NCBI GenBank assembly: GCA_033980235.1
Contig: CM067077.1
Span: 3,461,972-3,525,971, forward strand
Direction: 5' to 3'
Length of the DNA: 64,000 nucleotides
Source of the DNA: Diadema setosum
Lineage: Eukaryota > Echinodermata > Echinoidea > Diadematoida > Diadematidae
In this document: in pieces, positions 22,328-32,129 of the stretch
Numbering within the stretch: the stretch's first letter is position 1
How the letters are laid out: each line of letters starts with the position of its first letter
Made by a program: the position numbers and the translations under genes
Notes under the pieces: generated by a model
Told to the model about the DNA's origin: nothing
Database searches by the model: none
The model's input: the letters and a program-made list of their open reading frames with translations, nothing else

Positions 22328-22654
22328 GTCTGCGAGCGACTTCAACGCCGGACGCTAAATAATTATTCTTTTCTATTTCATTCTTTTTTTATATATAATA
22401 ACATTTTGCACCAGGGACAAAAAAATCCTTGGCAAAAACAATTCGCACCCCTGGTTCTGGCAGCACTGATTTTATACAAATCTACTAGTATTCTATACAG
22501 TGTTTACTATTTATCGACCGTACTGTACATCCGTTATGGATACGGAGCACATACACATTTGCATGTACGTGTGCTACTTATACAAGTATGTAGGGTCTAT
22601 GTACGTTACTTCTGACCAATCCATATTGCCAGCCCAAGAGCGAGCCTTAGCCTC
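22025..22654 (-). other. NLR intron segment with poly-A and poly-C tracts
   Basis: Contains a dispersed-repeat piece reading GGCGTCACCAGGGGGGGTGC with GCGAACGCACCCCCCTTC near 22242-22285, followed by a poly-A tract to about 22324. No exon is seen. Confidence 0.4.
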
Positions 22655-23010
22655 ATTTAAAAAAAAAAATGGAGGGGCAAGCATATAATTTTGCCCACCC
22701 CCCCCCCCCCCCTCCATAATTCCAGAGACGAGAAAATTTTCTTAACTTTTTTTTTGACAGAAAAACAAAAAGTTACCCCCATAAAAATATTGGAGGGGCA
22801 AGCATATTTTAATTTTGCCGCCCCCCCCCCCATAAGTAATAATTCCCGAAATGAAAAGATTTTCTTGCTTTTGAAAGAAAACAAAAATGTTGCCCCCATA
22901 AAAATATTGGAAGGTAAGCGTACCATTTGCCCCACCCTACATAATCATAATTCCCGCGATGAAAAGATTTTCTTGCTTTTTTGTTAGAAATCTGTCCAAT
23001 TATTTCACCC
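22655..23010. repeat. Tandem array, about 120-bp unit, three copies
   Basis: Each unit carries a TGGAGGGGCAAGCATAT-like start, a poly-C tract, an ATAATTCCCGAAATGAAAAG-like block and GTTACCCCCATAAAAATATT. Copies start near 22668, 22790 and 22908 and diverge progressively. Open frames in this array come from its low complexity. Confidence 0.75.
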
Positions 23011-23021
23011 AAAAGCAGTGG

Positions 23022-23574
23022 CGTAACTACGGAGGGGGGGGGGGGGGGGGGGGGGTAGTAAACTGCTTTTGAATGAAAGGGTGATCAAGAAATTAGATAT
23101 TTTTGTATGATTTCTTTTAACCATAATCAAATAGGTATATAGTGAGAAACATTGTTCAAAAAGCCCGGACCCGACAAAAGATTGTGATTCAGCGTGATTC
23201 CTGGTTGGCATTCTGCATAAGCAGGATGTGCGCTGTGTACTCAGAACATCCGAACGGCAAAAAGAGTCGTTACAATGTTGCGCAATGTGATGTAGACTGT
23301 ACACCTTTGTACCTTACACTTCGTTATATCAAAGCTATAGATCATTGATTTTGAAATGTCTTGCATTGCCAATAAAGAGACTTGACCTGGGCTAATTCCT
23401 AACTTTTCCATGTATATAATACACACACAAAAACAAACACGCACAATTAGGGGATGTTCTAAAGTGCAGATTTTGGACATCTTTCCCTTGCTTGGTCACT
23501 TCGACGCCACCTCGCTGGTCATACCTTCCCCAGTCATGAACATAAACCGACACTCTTGATTACAAGTGGCGAAT
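23022..23574 (-). other. NLR intron segment with poly-G tract
   Basis: AGTGGCGTAACTACGG followed by a long poly-G tract (23033-23055) resembles the CAGTGGCGTA end of hAT-like MITEs. The rest shows no coding exon. Confidence 0.35.
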
Positions 23575-25075
23575 CCAGGGGGAGGGGCGCACACCCCCCC
23601 CCCCCCCTCTTAATTTCCAAAGCTAAAAAATATAGCTTCAAATGGCAGTTTTTGGACTGTAAAATGTCAAAATTTTCAAGCTCGCTCTCTTCTCTCGCTC
23701 GCATTGAATCGTTATGCAATTCACTTGATGTTGCTGCCAGTAATTGCCAGCAGTTGCGCCCGGTGCGCACCCCCCCCCCCCCCTTAATTTTCAAAGCAAA
23801 AAAAATATAGCTAAAAACGGCAGTTTTGGGACTGTAAAATGTCACAATTTTCAAGCTCGCTCGCTCCGCTCGCTCGCATTTGAATTCTCCTGATGTTGCT
23901 GCCAGTAATTGCCATCAGTTGCGCCCGGTGCGCCCCCCTTAATTTCGAAAGCAAAAAAGATATAGCTTCAAACGGCAGTTTTGGGACCGTAAGTTATATG
24001 TCAAAATTTTCAAGCTCGCTCGCATTTAATCTTTATGCAATTCTTCTGATGTTACTGCCAGTTGTCAGCAGTTGCACCCGGTGCGCCCCCCCCCCCCCTT
24101 AATTTCCAAAGCGAAGAAATATAGAGAAAAACGGCAATTTTTTACTGTAAAATGTCAAAATTTTCGAGCTCGCTCTCTTCGCTCGCTCGCATTGAATCTT
24201 CTGCAATTCACCTGATGTTGCTGCCAGTAATTGCCAGCAGTTGAGCCCGGTGCACCCCCCCCCCCTTAATTTCCAAAGCGAAAAAATATGGCTAAGAACG
24301 GCAGTTTTTGGACTGTAAAATGTAAAATTTTCGAGCTCACTCTCTTCGCTCGCTCGCATTTAATCTTATGCAATTCACCTGATGTTGCTGCCAGTAATTG
24401 CCAGCAGTTCCGCCCGGTGACCCCCCTTAATTTCCAAAGCGAAAAAAATATGGCTAAGAACGGCAGTTTTTGGACAGTAAAATGTAAAATTTTCAAGCTC
24501 ACCCGTTCCGCTCGCTCGCATGTAATCGTTATGCTCTCCTGATGTTGCTGCCAGTAATTGCCAGCAGTTGCGCCCGATGCGCCCCCCCCCCTTAAATTCC
24601 AAAGCGATAAAAATATAGCTACAAACGGCAGGTTTTTTATACTGTAAAAATTTATGTCAAAAATTTCAAGCTCACTCGCTCCGCTCGCTCGCATTTAATT
24701 GTTATGTGATTCTCCTGATCTTGCTGCCAGTAATTGCCGGCAGTTGCACCCGGTGCGCCCTCCCCCCTCCTTAATTTCCAAAGCGAAAAAATATGGCTCC
24801 AAATGGCAGTTTTTGGACTGTAAAATGTCAAAATTTTCAAGCTCGCTCTCTTCGCTCGCTCGCATTTAATTGTAATGCCATTCACCTGATGTTGCTGCAA
24901 GTAATTGCCAGTAGTTGCGCCCGTGCGCCCCCCCCCCCCCCTTAATCTCCAAAGCAAAAAAATATGTCTACAAACGGCAGTTTTTGGACTGTAAAATGTC
25001 AAAATTTTCAAGCTCGCTCGCCCCGCTCACTCGCATGTAGTCGTTATGCCATTCTCCTGATATTGCTGCCAGTAA
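23575..25075. repeat. Tandem array, about 165-bp unit, nine copies
   Basis: Units repeat GCGCCCGGTGCGC, poly-C, TTAATTTCCAAAGCGAAAAA, ACGGCAGTTTTTGGACTGTA, AAATTTTCAAGCTCGCTCGC, and GATGTTGCTGCCAGTAATTG. Cores of the last block fall at about 160-175-bp spacing from 23.73 to 25.06 kb. Long minus-strand open frames here are repeats of one low-complexity peptide and are not genes. Confidence 0.85.
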
Positions 25076-25960
25076 CTTGTCGTTTCACACCATCATTCCA
25101 TAATCCATTTATAGGGGGGACAACCCCCTCCCACAACCTCCCCCCTTGCTCGTTCCACTTGCTCTGGCTCGGTCGCGTTCATGACATCAGTGTAAGAATT
25201 ATTACTATAAGTTTATTTAAATTATACCATTTATAGGCAAATTGTTCAATAACAATTTACTTCAAAATGTACTGATACCTTGAACAAGGTGGACTGTTTC
25301 AAGTCGATAAAACACGCAAAAAACTTGCATCAAATTGCACTATTTACAACATCAAAATGCAAAAAGTGCTCGCCGTGGGGGGGGGGGGGGGACACTCCCT
25401 CCCACATCCTCCCCCTCGCTCGCTCCTCTCGCTCTTGCTTGGCCGCGTTCATGATATTCAGTGTAAATATTAAAACAGGAAGTTTATTTGGATGATACTA
25501 TTTTATAGGCAAATTGTTCAACAATAATCTACATCAAAATATATTGCTAACTTAAACAAGTGGGACTGTTTCAAGTCGATAAAACAAGCAAAGCATGCTT
25601 CAAATTGCACCATTTACAACATCAAAATGCAACCTCAGTTCTAACCGTGGGGGGCCCCCTCCCACACCTTCCCCCCTCGCTCACTCCGCTTGCTCGGGCT
25701 CGGTCGCGTTCATGCCATCAGGGTAAGAATCAATACAAGAAGTTTATTGAAATGATATATAGTTTATAGGCACATTGTTCAACAACAATTTCCTTCAAAA
25801 TGTACTGCTACCTTAAACAAGTGGGACTATTTCAAGTCGATAAAAACACGCAAAAGAACTACATCAAATTGCACCATTTATAAACATCAAAATGCAAAAA
25901 GTTCTCACCGTGGGAGGAGGGGGGAGGGGGGACAACAGGCTCTTTCATACCCTCCCCTCC
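25076..25960. repeat. Tandem array, about 270-bp unit, three to four copies
   Basis: Units carry GGGGACACTCCCTCCCACA-like G/C-rich sequence, GGCTCGGTCGCGTTCATG, AGGCAAATTGTTCAA, TTTCAAGTCGATAAAACA and CATCAAAATGCAAAAAG. The AAATTGTTCAA cores lie near 25238, 25510 and 25776. It follows the 165-bp array directly. Confidence 0.8.
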
Positions 25961-26104
25961 CCCTTGCTCTCTCCCTCGCATACTAACACCCCCCTCCCCC
26001 CCCCCCCCCCCACATCACACCAAGATGAAATCCTAGCTACGCCGGTGCCCTTTCCCCGCTTGGTTTCCCTCAAAAAACAGTAAAAGTCTAGGGATTGAGA
26101 GCTT

Positions 26105-26640
26105 CCTATATAGTGGGGGGCGCAAGGGATTTTTGGTTCAAATTTTTCCAAAAGCACCAAAATTTGGCACACATGTAGCCCAAACCATACTATTTCGATT
26201 TTTGATGGGCGCCAAGAAGGGCGCCCTCTGGGGCAGCCATATTGGCAAAATCCAATATGGCCGCCATGTATGTTTAAAGGGCACCTGCATTTGAAAACAT
26301 TAAAGGGTTACAATCATTTAAAGAGTCAGGTTAAGATTTTTTCTGGGTCAAGGAATTCGAATCTGAAGTTGTTTTTGTGGTTTGAGGTCAATTTTTCCTT
26401 ATAAGGTCACCTTAAGGTCATACATGGGTCAAGCCATTGTTTTCATAACAGTTTATTGAAAAAAATGGCTTGCCCATGGTCAATATTCCAGGAATGCCAG
26501 CCTTAGTAATAGAATTGCTTTTGTCGACGGCTGAAAAAAAGGCGTATTTCTTGTGAAGGGCGCCCTCCAGGGCCGCATATTTGCAAAATCCAATATGGCT
26601 GCCACCTACGTTTAAAAGCCAGTATAACAATTAAAAACCT
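26105..26640. repeat. Dispersed repeat with CCAATATGGC palindromes, copy A
   Basis: Contains AAAAGCACCAAAATTTGGC, GATTTTTGATGGGCGCCAAG and two GGC-ATATTGGCAAAATCC / CCAATATGGC inverted motifs (near 26228 and 26570). The block at 38820-39010 is the same family in the opposite orientation. Two internal diverged subunits are visible, the second starting near 26550. No coding capacity. Confidence 0.7.
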
Positions 26641-27955
26641 TTAAAGTGTTACAATGATTCGAAAAGTCAGCTGTAGCGGTTTTATGGGTCAAGGAATTCG
26701 ATTCTGAAATTATTTTTATGGTCTGATGTCAACTTTTCCTTATAGGGTCTCCCTAAAGGTCATTTGGATTTTATATTCACAATACAAACTGTAGGTGATT
26801 TAGACTCTTGAAATGGCTTGCCTATAGTCAATATAGGAGGAATGCCAGCCCTGCTAATAGAATTGCAGTTGTTGAGGGCTGTGAGAGAGGGAGAGGTGGG
26901 CTTTCTCTCGAGTAACATCAATATGAATTATCTGCTTTCGTGTTAAGATTTCAAACACTAGGTATACACTCATGAATTATAATAAGAACCCCTTTCTGAG
27001 AGTAATTAGGTTTACGGGATCTTACTCAGATCCTTATTTTACAATTAGATTTGAAGACTTGGTAACCCTTCAATTTCATTTTTAATGATTACTTACGGTA
27101 ATTTTTTTTTCTGCATCATTTCAATTATGGCCTGTTATAATATGGCTACACAAGCTTTGAAGTAAGGTTCTGTCCAAAGCTATGGAATATCATAGTTCAT
27201 GCCACAGTCATTTCAATAATTATTTTTACATTACAGGCGCTAAGAAGAAGAAATGTCCTCACCGACTGGTCATATTTGCGGAATTCAATATATTTGCATT
27301 TGCTTTAATGTCGGCCAAAAGAGCTAGTTAGAATTATTGGTAATGCCCTTTCAAAGAATTTTCAAGATTTGATTATTGGATTATTATTTTCATCTTCATC
27401 TGCAAGGAATGCAATAAAAACATACATATATGAGAAATAGATTCCTATTGCTACCTAATATATTAATAGTTTAGCAATAAGGGGAGGTGACTACTCTCTA
27501 TATTACCAGCGTTCTTGACGTTGCCACTAAAAAGAGAAGTGTTTTTATTCCTCTGTTGCAGTTCAGGGATCCTCAATCACAATAGATATTCATAATTCAG
27601 ATTCAAATTCAGTGGAATAATAATAATGAAGATCACTCTTAATCTGGATGAAGAAAGAAGAAAAATCTGTCGTGTTTAAGGGAGTTTTTAGTACATCAGG
27701 TAGGCATCAATTTGCTATTTTCGAACTTGTGTAAGAAAGTTCGACCCTAAAGTCCTTACAGGAAATTTTATGTGCCTCCACAGCTAAATATGCCGTTCAG
27801 AGAACATGAAGGTCCTGGTGACGCCATGTAGGGAACAAGCATATTTCACAGGTGCCACAGTGACACCATTAACAGGGTACAGATTAGATATGCTATAGTA
27901 GAACTTCATGACACCTTCTACAAATGTTCTAGGGTCTATTGAGATTCTATCCAAA
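26641..27955 (-). other. NLR intron segment, no exon seen
   Basis: AT-rich sequence without homology that I recognise. A third weak copy of the GGTCAAGGAATTCGA-type block occurs at about 26689. No splice-bounded open frame is found. Confidence 0.35.
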
Positions 27956-28450
27956 GTGCTTGGACGCAAATTGGCATGATATCACAGGACTTTATAAGTT
28001 GGTATCTCGTTGGTCTGAAGACTATAGGTTGCAACTCTACGCATCTGGAGACGAGCCAAATCTCCACGATTTGCCGGAGAATCGAACATTTTCGATTTTT
28101 TGCAGAGACTATTTTCGTCTTCCAGCTTGTCTCCGAGACGTCTACGAGACGTCTCTGAGAAGTCTCCATCACTGTGGCCATGTCGTGGGGACTAAATTTG
28201 TCTGCAACATCTTCGAGATGTCCCCGCATATTGTGGAGGCCGTAATAACGTAATGGCGACGAGATGGAGAAGTCGCTGAGAAAAGACGTCTCTGATAAGT
28301 CCCTGCGACTGCAAAAGTCGTGCCAACATCCCCGTGACTTCCAAGCAAATAAGTTGTCCCTTTGTTTGAAGACGTCTTGGACGTCGCCCTGGAAATCGGT
28401 TTAGTTGTGATAGCGAAAATAATTTCTTCGAGACGCTGGAATTGCGACAA
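27956..28450. repeat. GAGACGTCTC-rich unassigned repeat
   Basis: The stretch is dense in GAGACGTCTC, GAGACGTCTACGAGACG and related GACGTC/TCTCC palindromic pieces on both strands. This makes overlapping short open frames on both strands. It looks like a degenerate inverted-repeat element; the ends are not defined. Confidence 0.45.
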
Positions 28451-28872
28451 TGTTCCTCCCGTCAGATAGGCCCTCAATTCCCTCCCCCACCCCCACTTTA
28501 AGTTTGCAGCAATATCAATCTACTGACCATGGCTCATCTGACAACTGCTCTACATTGTGCATTTTCACATTCATTCATTCATTCGTTCATTCATTCATTC
28601 ATTTCATTATTTTTTTCCATTTCCATGTTTTCCACCTCCCAATGCATGACTTGAAAAGGCTGTGGTGCAGAAGAATGAAATTTGGTACTGAAGCATTGCG
28701 GAGAGTGGCTGATATTACTAGCAATTGCCATGTACCTGTGCCGTCTTTCCTCCAACTCCACTCCCTGAAGTCGGGGATCACATCATGACCCATGCTGTCA
28801 TGATTCCAGGAGAAACTCACTTGCAGCAGCACTCATCTCCGAAATGTTGATACAGCGCCTCTTGAGCAGATA

Positions 28873-29940
28873 GGGTGGTTTCTGATGATCTGCTCCCACG
28901 TTATGACGAGATGATGCCTACCCTCGTTGACGCTGGCTGCCCCATAAACCTTGTTGCTCATCAGTCCTTGCTGGACATGAGCACGATTACTAAAGTAGTT
29001 AATGTGTCATTGAGCTTTGGTTGCTGACCCATACTACTTAGGCATTTTGCATTCCACATCAAAGCAAGTCTGAAGTAATGTCGCACCGTGTCAGTGCCTG
29101 ATGTTGTGCTCTGGAAGAGAGGTATGCTGTACAGGAAAGACCACGATCCACCCGTAAACTCCCTCAGATCAAAGGGATTAAAAAAAGCACACCACCGAAA
29201 ATGTGATGTTATGCTCATCCGTGCGACTGTATACTGTTTTCAGAAAATGCTTTCAGAAAACATAATGTCATCCTTTGTAAGGATATCTTTGCATAGATCG
29301 CATCTAAGATGTTGGAAAGCTGAAGGGTTGTGAGATCACAATTCCTGTTGGATATTTCCGTCTCGAATCAGGTGGTCAGGATGAGTTGTCCGTCCAATTT
29401 ATTCTTGGATATCTGTGCGCTGATAAATGAGGGCAGTTCTTTATTTTTCAATCGTAATTTTCAGGAAGACGCTACGCTCTCCCAATCATAACTTGAGATT
29501 TGAGTGGTGCCTTCACCATCTCTTGACAGAGGACTGCACAGTGTTGCTGCACAAAAATGTTAAGATTATTTTCTTCAGGATCAGTATTCCATACAACATC
29601 AATAGGTGTTCAGTCTCCCTAGTCATTTGCGCTTTCAGTAAAGAAACGGTTCCGTTTGATAAAAAGAGAATTAAAAAAAGATAAGAAAAAACCTTCAGCT
29701 GAATTGTCTTTACCTACTCTGATAAGATACTGCCATTAAAGGACTTTAATGATCGAATTTAGTTAACTGCGCCTATAGAATACTGGTCTGACCTCGATTG
29801 AGGAGCTCCATTCCCTGGGAGCTTCGGCCATTGCTTCCTTCACTGAAGAAGGCAGACGCTGTCTTGTCAAGGGAGAACAGGCATACACCGATTTCAGCAG
29901 GAGGAGAATCATATCGCTTGCCAGCTGGAAAGTTATGTAA
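28873..29940 (+). other. Open-frame remnants of unknown origin
   Basis: Two plus-strand stretches look coding-like but incomplete. One, at 28881-29025, includes LLPRYDEMMPTLVDAGCPIN then LVAHQSLLDMSTITKVV. The other, at about 29789-29938, includes TSIEELHSLGASAIASFTEE then GRRCLVKGEQAYTDF. They are separated by frames with stops. I cannot assign a family. They could be remains of a decayed transposon or an old pseudogene inside the NLR intron. Confidence 0.25.
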
Positions 29941-29951
29941 TTGACCATGAA

Positions 29952-30300
29952 AGGTGACGAGGTGGCTCAGTCGTTATAGCGTATGGCTTGCGGTCTAAAG
30001 ACTTGTGTTCCGGCGCGGGTTCGAATCCCACTTATCTCAAGTCTAGCTGAGCAATGGTGTGTGTATTAGAGGTACAACACTTTGCACCCCATCACTTGGA
30101 TATAAAAAGTGGAAGTCCCTTGTGTGTAAGAATCACAAACCCAGACAGATGGAGACCCCGAATCGGCATTCCGTTATTGGAAAACTCAAGGTGCATAAAT
30201 TGGTAAAGTGGTCCACCCCAAGTACATTCAACTGACCAGCTAGTTGTATACGGGCTATACAGCTATCTCGTCAGAAGGAAAAAAGAAGGCAAAATAAGAT
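29952..30300 (+). mobile_element. tRNA-derived SINE
   Basis: The head contains an RNA polymerase III A-box-like TGGCTCAGTCG (29963-29973) and a B box GGTTCGAATCC (30018-30028), about 45 bp apart as in Leu/Ser-type tRNAs with a long variable arm. A non-tRNA body follows (AGTCTAGCTGAGCAATGGTG onward). It is not a functional tRNA gene: the acceptor arms do not pair (GACGAGG against CTTATCTC only partly) and no clean anticodon loop is found. A related piece lies at 54885-55010. The end of the body is uncertain. Confidence 0.7.
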
Positions 30301-30870
30301 TAGGCGTGTTATTACTGTCAGGATATGACATATTTTGTATTTGTCACGTAATATTTTGTCTCATTGTACTACTGTTTATTAGGTAGCTCATGTAAGAAAT
30401 TGATGTTATCGCAATGGTTACAAAAGAAGTGCAGCTTTAAAGACAAAAGCTTGCATCAAAATAACCATATAAGGAGATGTTGCGATGCACAATCAAAGTA
30501 AAAGAGAGTGATGTGGAATTAAATGTTTTGGGGGTGAGTAAACCCTACATGACGTCAAAATACGAGGAAAGGGTATCCCTGGTAGTATGCCTCATACTAT
30601 CTGGTATGTGGACGTCATTCACGACGTCAGACACAAGTTTCTAGCTAGGTCAAAACAGGACCACTTCAAAGAATTTTGGTTTCCGTGGACAGGAAGTGAT
30701 GACGTCAAGCAGAGACTTGACCAATGCAAAATGAGATATTCAGGAAAGTTTTGACAGACAGAAAACGCCAACCAATAAGAAAAGGGGGCAGGACTTCTAT
30801 GAAAACTTTCTAGGAAGTCACTTGACTTCATTTAATTAATTTTACATGGAGACCTATGGTCCAACAAATG

Positions 30871-30878
30871 TATAAATA
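30871..30878 (+). promoter_or_regulatory. LTR TATA box
   Basis: TATAAATA lies about 555 bp into the LTR and about 845 bp before the AATAAA, so it is a candidate promoter for the genomic RNA. The 3' LTR copy is at 37167-37174. Confidence 0.6.
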
Positions 30879-31713
30879 TGCAGTGTTTGGGCATAAAATT
30901 CAGATGCCACATTATTTGCGGAACACTCAGGACCAGGCTACGTTACTTCGAGATTGCGAAGTTAGAGTAGCAGAGTGTTATTTGGAATCAGTGTGATTCA
31001 GGGATTGTTGCATTTCGGCTTGGACAGCCTGACCGTCCAGCAGAGAATCTAGGAGGATTCGAGTGTAAACACCAACAACTGTTGTAAGTACACGATCATT
31101 TAATTGAAGTTGGTTATGCCATGTAAGTTCCTATGTAATTCCCGATATTGCATTGTATGTGTGATGTTTGTATGTCAAACCGAATTTTAATTGCATTGTG
31201 AAAGAAATAGAGACTTAGAACAACGCTTAGATTTTAATGGGCTGATTAATCACCCCTACTCAACATTGAAAGATAATGATGCGTTGTGAAACATTATTAT
31301 GGAAAGTATGTGTGTCTAATCAGTGGTACGATAATATGATGGAATATATAATTATATGTTTTGTTTAAGTTATATGAATAGAATCAGGAATAACCAAAGA
31401 CCACAAATTATAAGGGAGGTATCATGTTATTAAATTAACAGGGTGTTTAGGGTTCCGGGGAGAGAGCCATCGTTTAGGGTTCCAGCGAGGACCAAGTTTA
31501 GGGTTCCAGAGAGGACCAGAAGTAAGGGGAGACGACCCGCTACTTCAGGCAGGGCATCGTCGACAACCTAGAGCAACCAAGCACGGGAGCTTCTAGAATA
31601 AACCAACGAGCAGAGCGACCAGGCTCAAGATCAAGTGGAATTGGATATCTGTATTCAAGTTTGTACACTGTACTATGTTATTATTGTAAACAACCATAAT
31701 TTGAGACCAGTAT

Positions 31714-31719
31714 AATAAA
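31714..31719 (+). terminator. LTR polyadenylation signal
   Basis: AATAAA followed by GT-rich sequence (TTGCTTGTTACATTGT). The functional copy for the genomic RNA would be the one in the 3' LTR at 38010-38015. The implied R region is unusually long, about 0.8 kb. Confidence 0.55.
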
Positions 31720-31932
31720 TCTTATTGCTTGTTACATTGTAAGAACACTGTGTGATTGGCTACTTCTTTCGAGGCACTGTAGTTGCACAAGTCGAAAGAG
31801 CTGAATGAGTAAATGGTCTGCTAACAATCTGCTGCATTTAGAGAAAGTCAACCTTTGACTATAGAAAAGATCCCAGTCGCAGGGAGGACTTTCATTCCCC
31901 ACATTCAGAGGAAAGTCCCCTGTGACAAGAAT

Positions 31933-31949
31933 TGGTGGAGAACCCGGGC
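31933..31949 (+). other. Primer-binding site candidate
   Basis: TGGTGGAGAACCCGGGC begins five bases after the 5' LTR. TGG at the start is the complement of a tRNA CCA end. I do not assign the primer tRNA. Confidence 0.65.
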
Positions 31950-32129
31950 AGCAATTGTTTAAAGTTATAAACTAGACCAGTCAACTCAATATGTGCAACT
32001 GACAACTCGAAACAAGAAGCCAAAGGTTAGACCGCCAGTGGCCACTTGCCTGACCAGTGAGAGTTAGGCTCAAGGTCCAGTGTCTTAAGGTCAGATTACA
32101 TTGAAGTGATTGTTGCTATAGTAACGTGA

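Larger units (their letters stand above)
30316..31927 (+). repeat. 5' LTR of the Gmr1-like element (1612 bp)
   Basis: Starts TGTCAGGATATGACATATTT and ends CCCCTGTGACA (TGT...ACA). The copy at 36612 is offset by exactly 6296 bp. I found no difference between the two by eye, including the spurious 70-codon minus-strand frame in each. The LTR holds a TATA box (30871-30878), an AATAAA (31714-31719) and three copies of GTTTAGGGTTCC near 31441-31508. Confidence 0.95.

Noticed and set aside
23534..25011. Several minus-strand frames of 75-142 codons with LENFDI or FYSPKTAV repeats
   Set aside because: Translations of the 165-bp tandem array.
23025..26050. A single large hAT-like element bounded by AGTGGCGTAACTACGG and CCTAGCTACGCCGG
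   Set aside because: The two ends look alike, but the match is short and imperfect, no 8-bp duplication is visible and the interior is tandem arrays.
29952..30040. Functional tRNA gene
   Set aside because: A and B boxes are present, but arms pair poorly and a SINE body follows.
30619..30831. 70-codon minus-strand ORF, found identically at 36915-37127
   Set aside because: Lies inside the LTRs; present twice only because the LTRs are duplicates; no domain.
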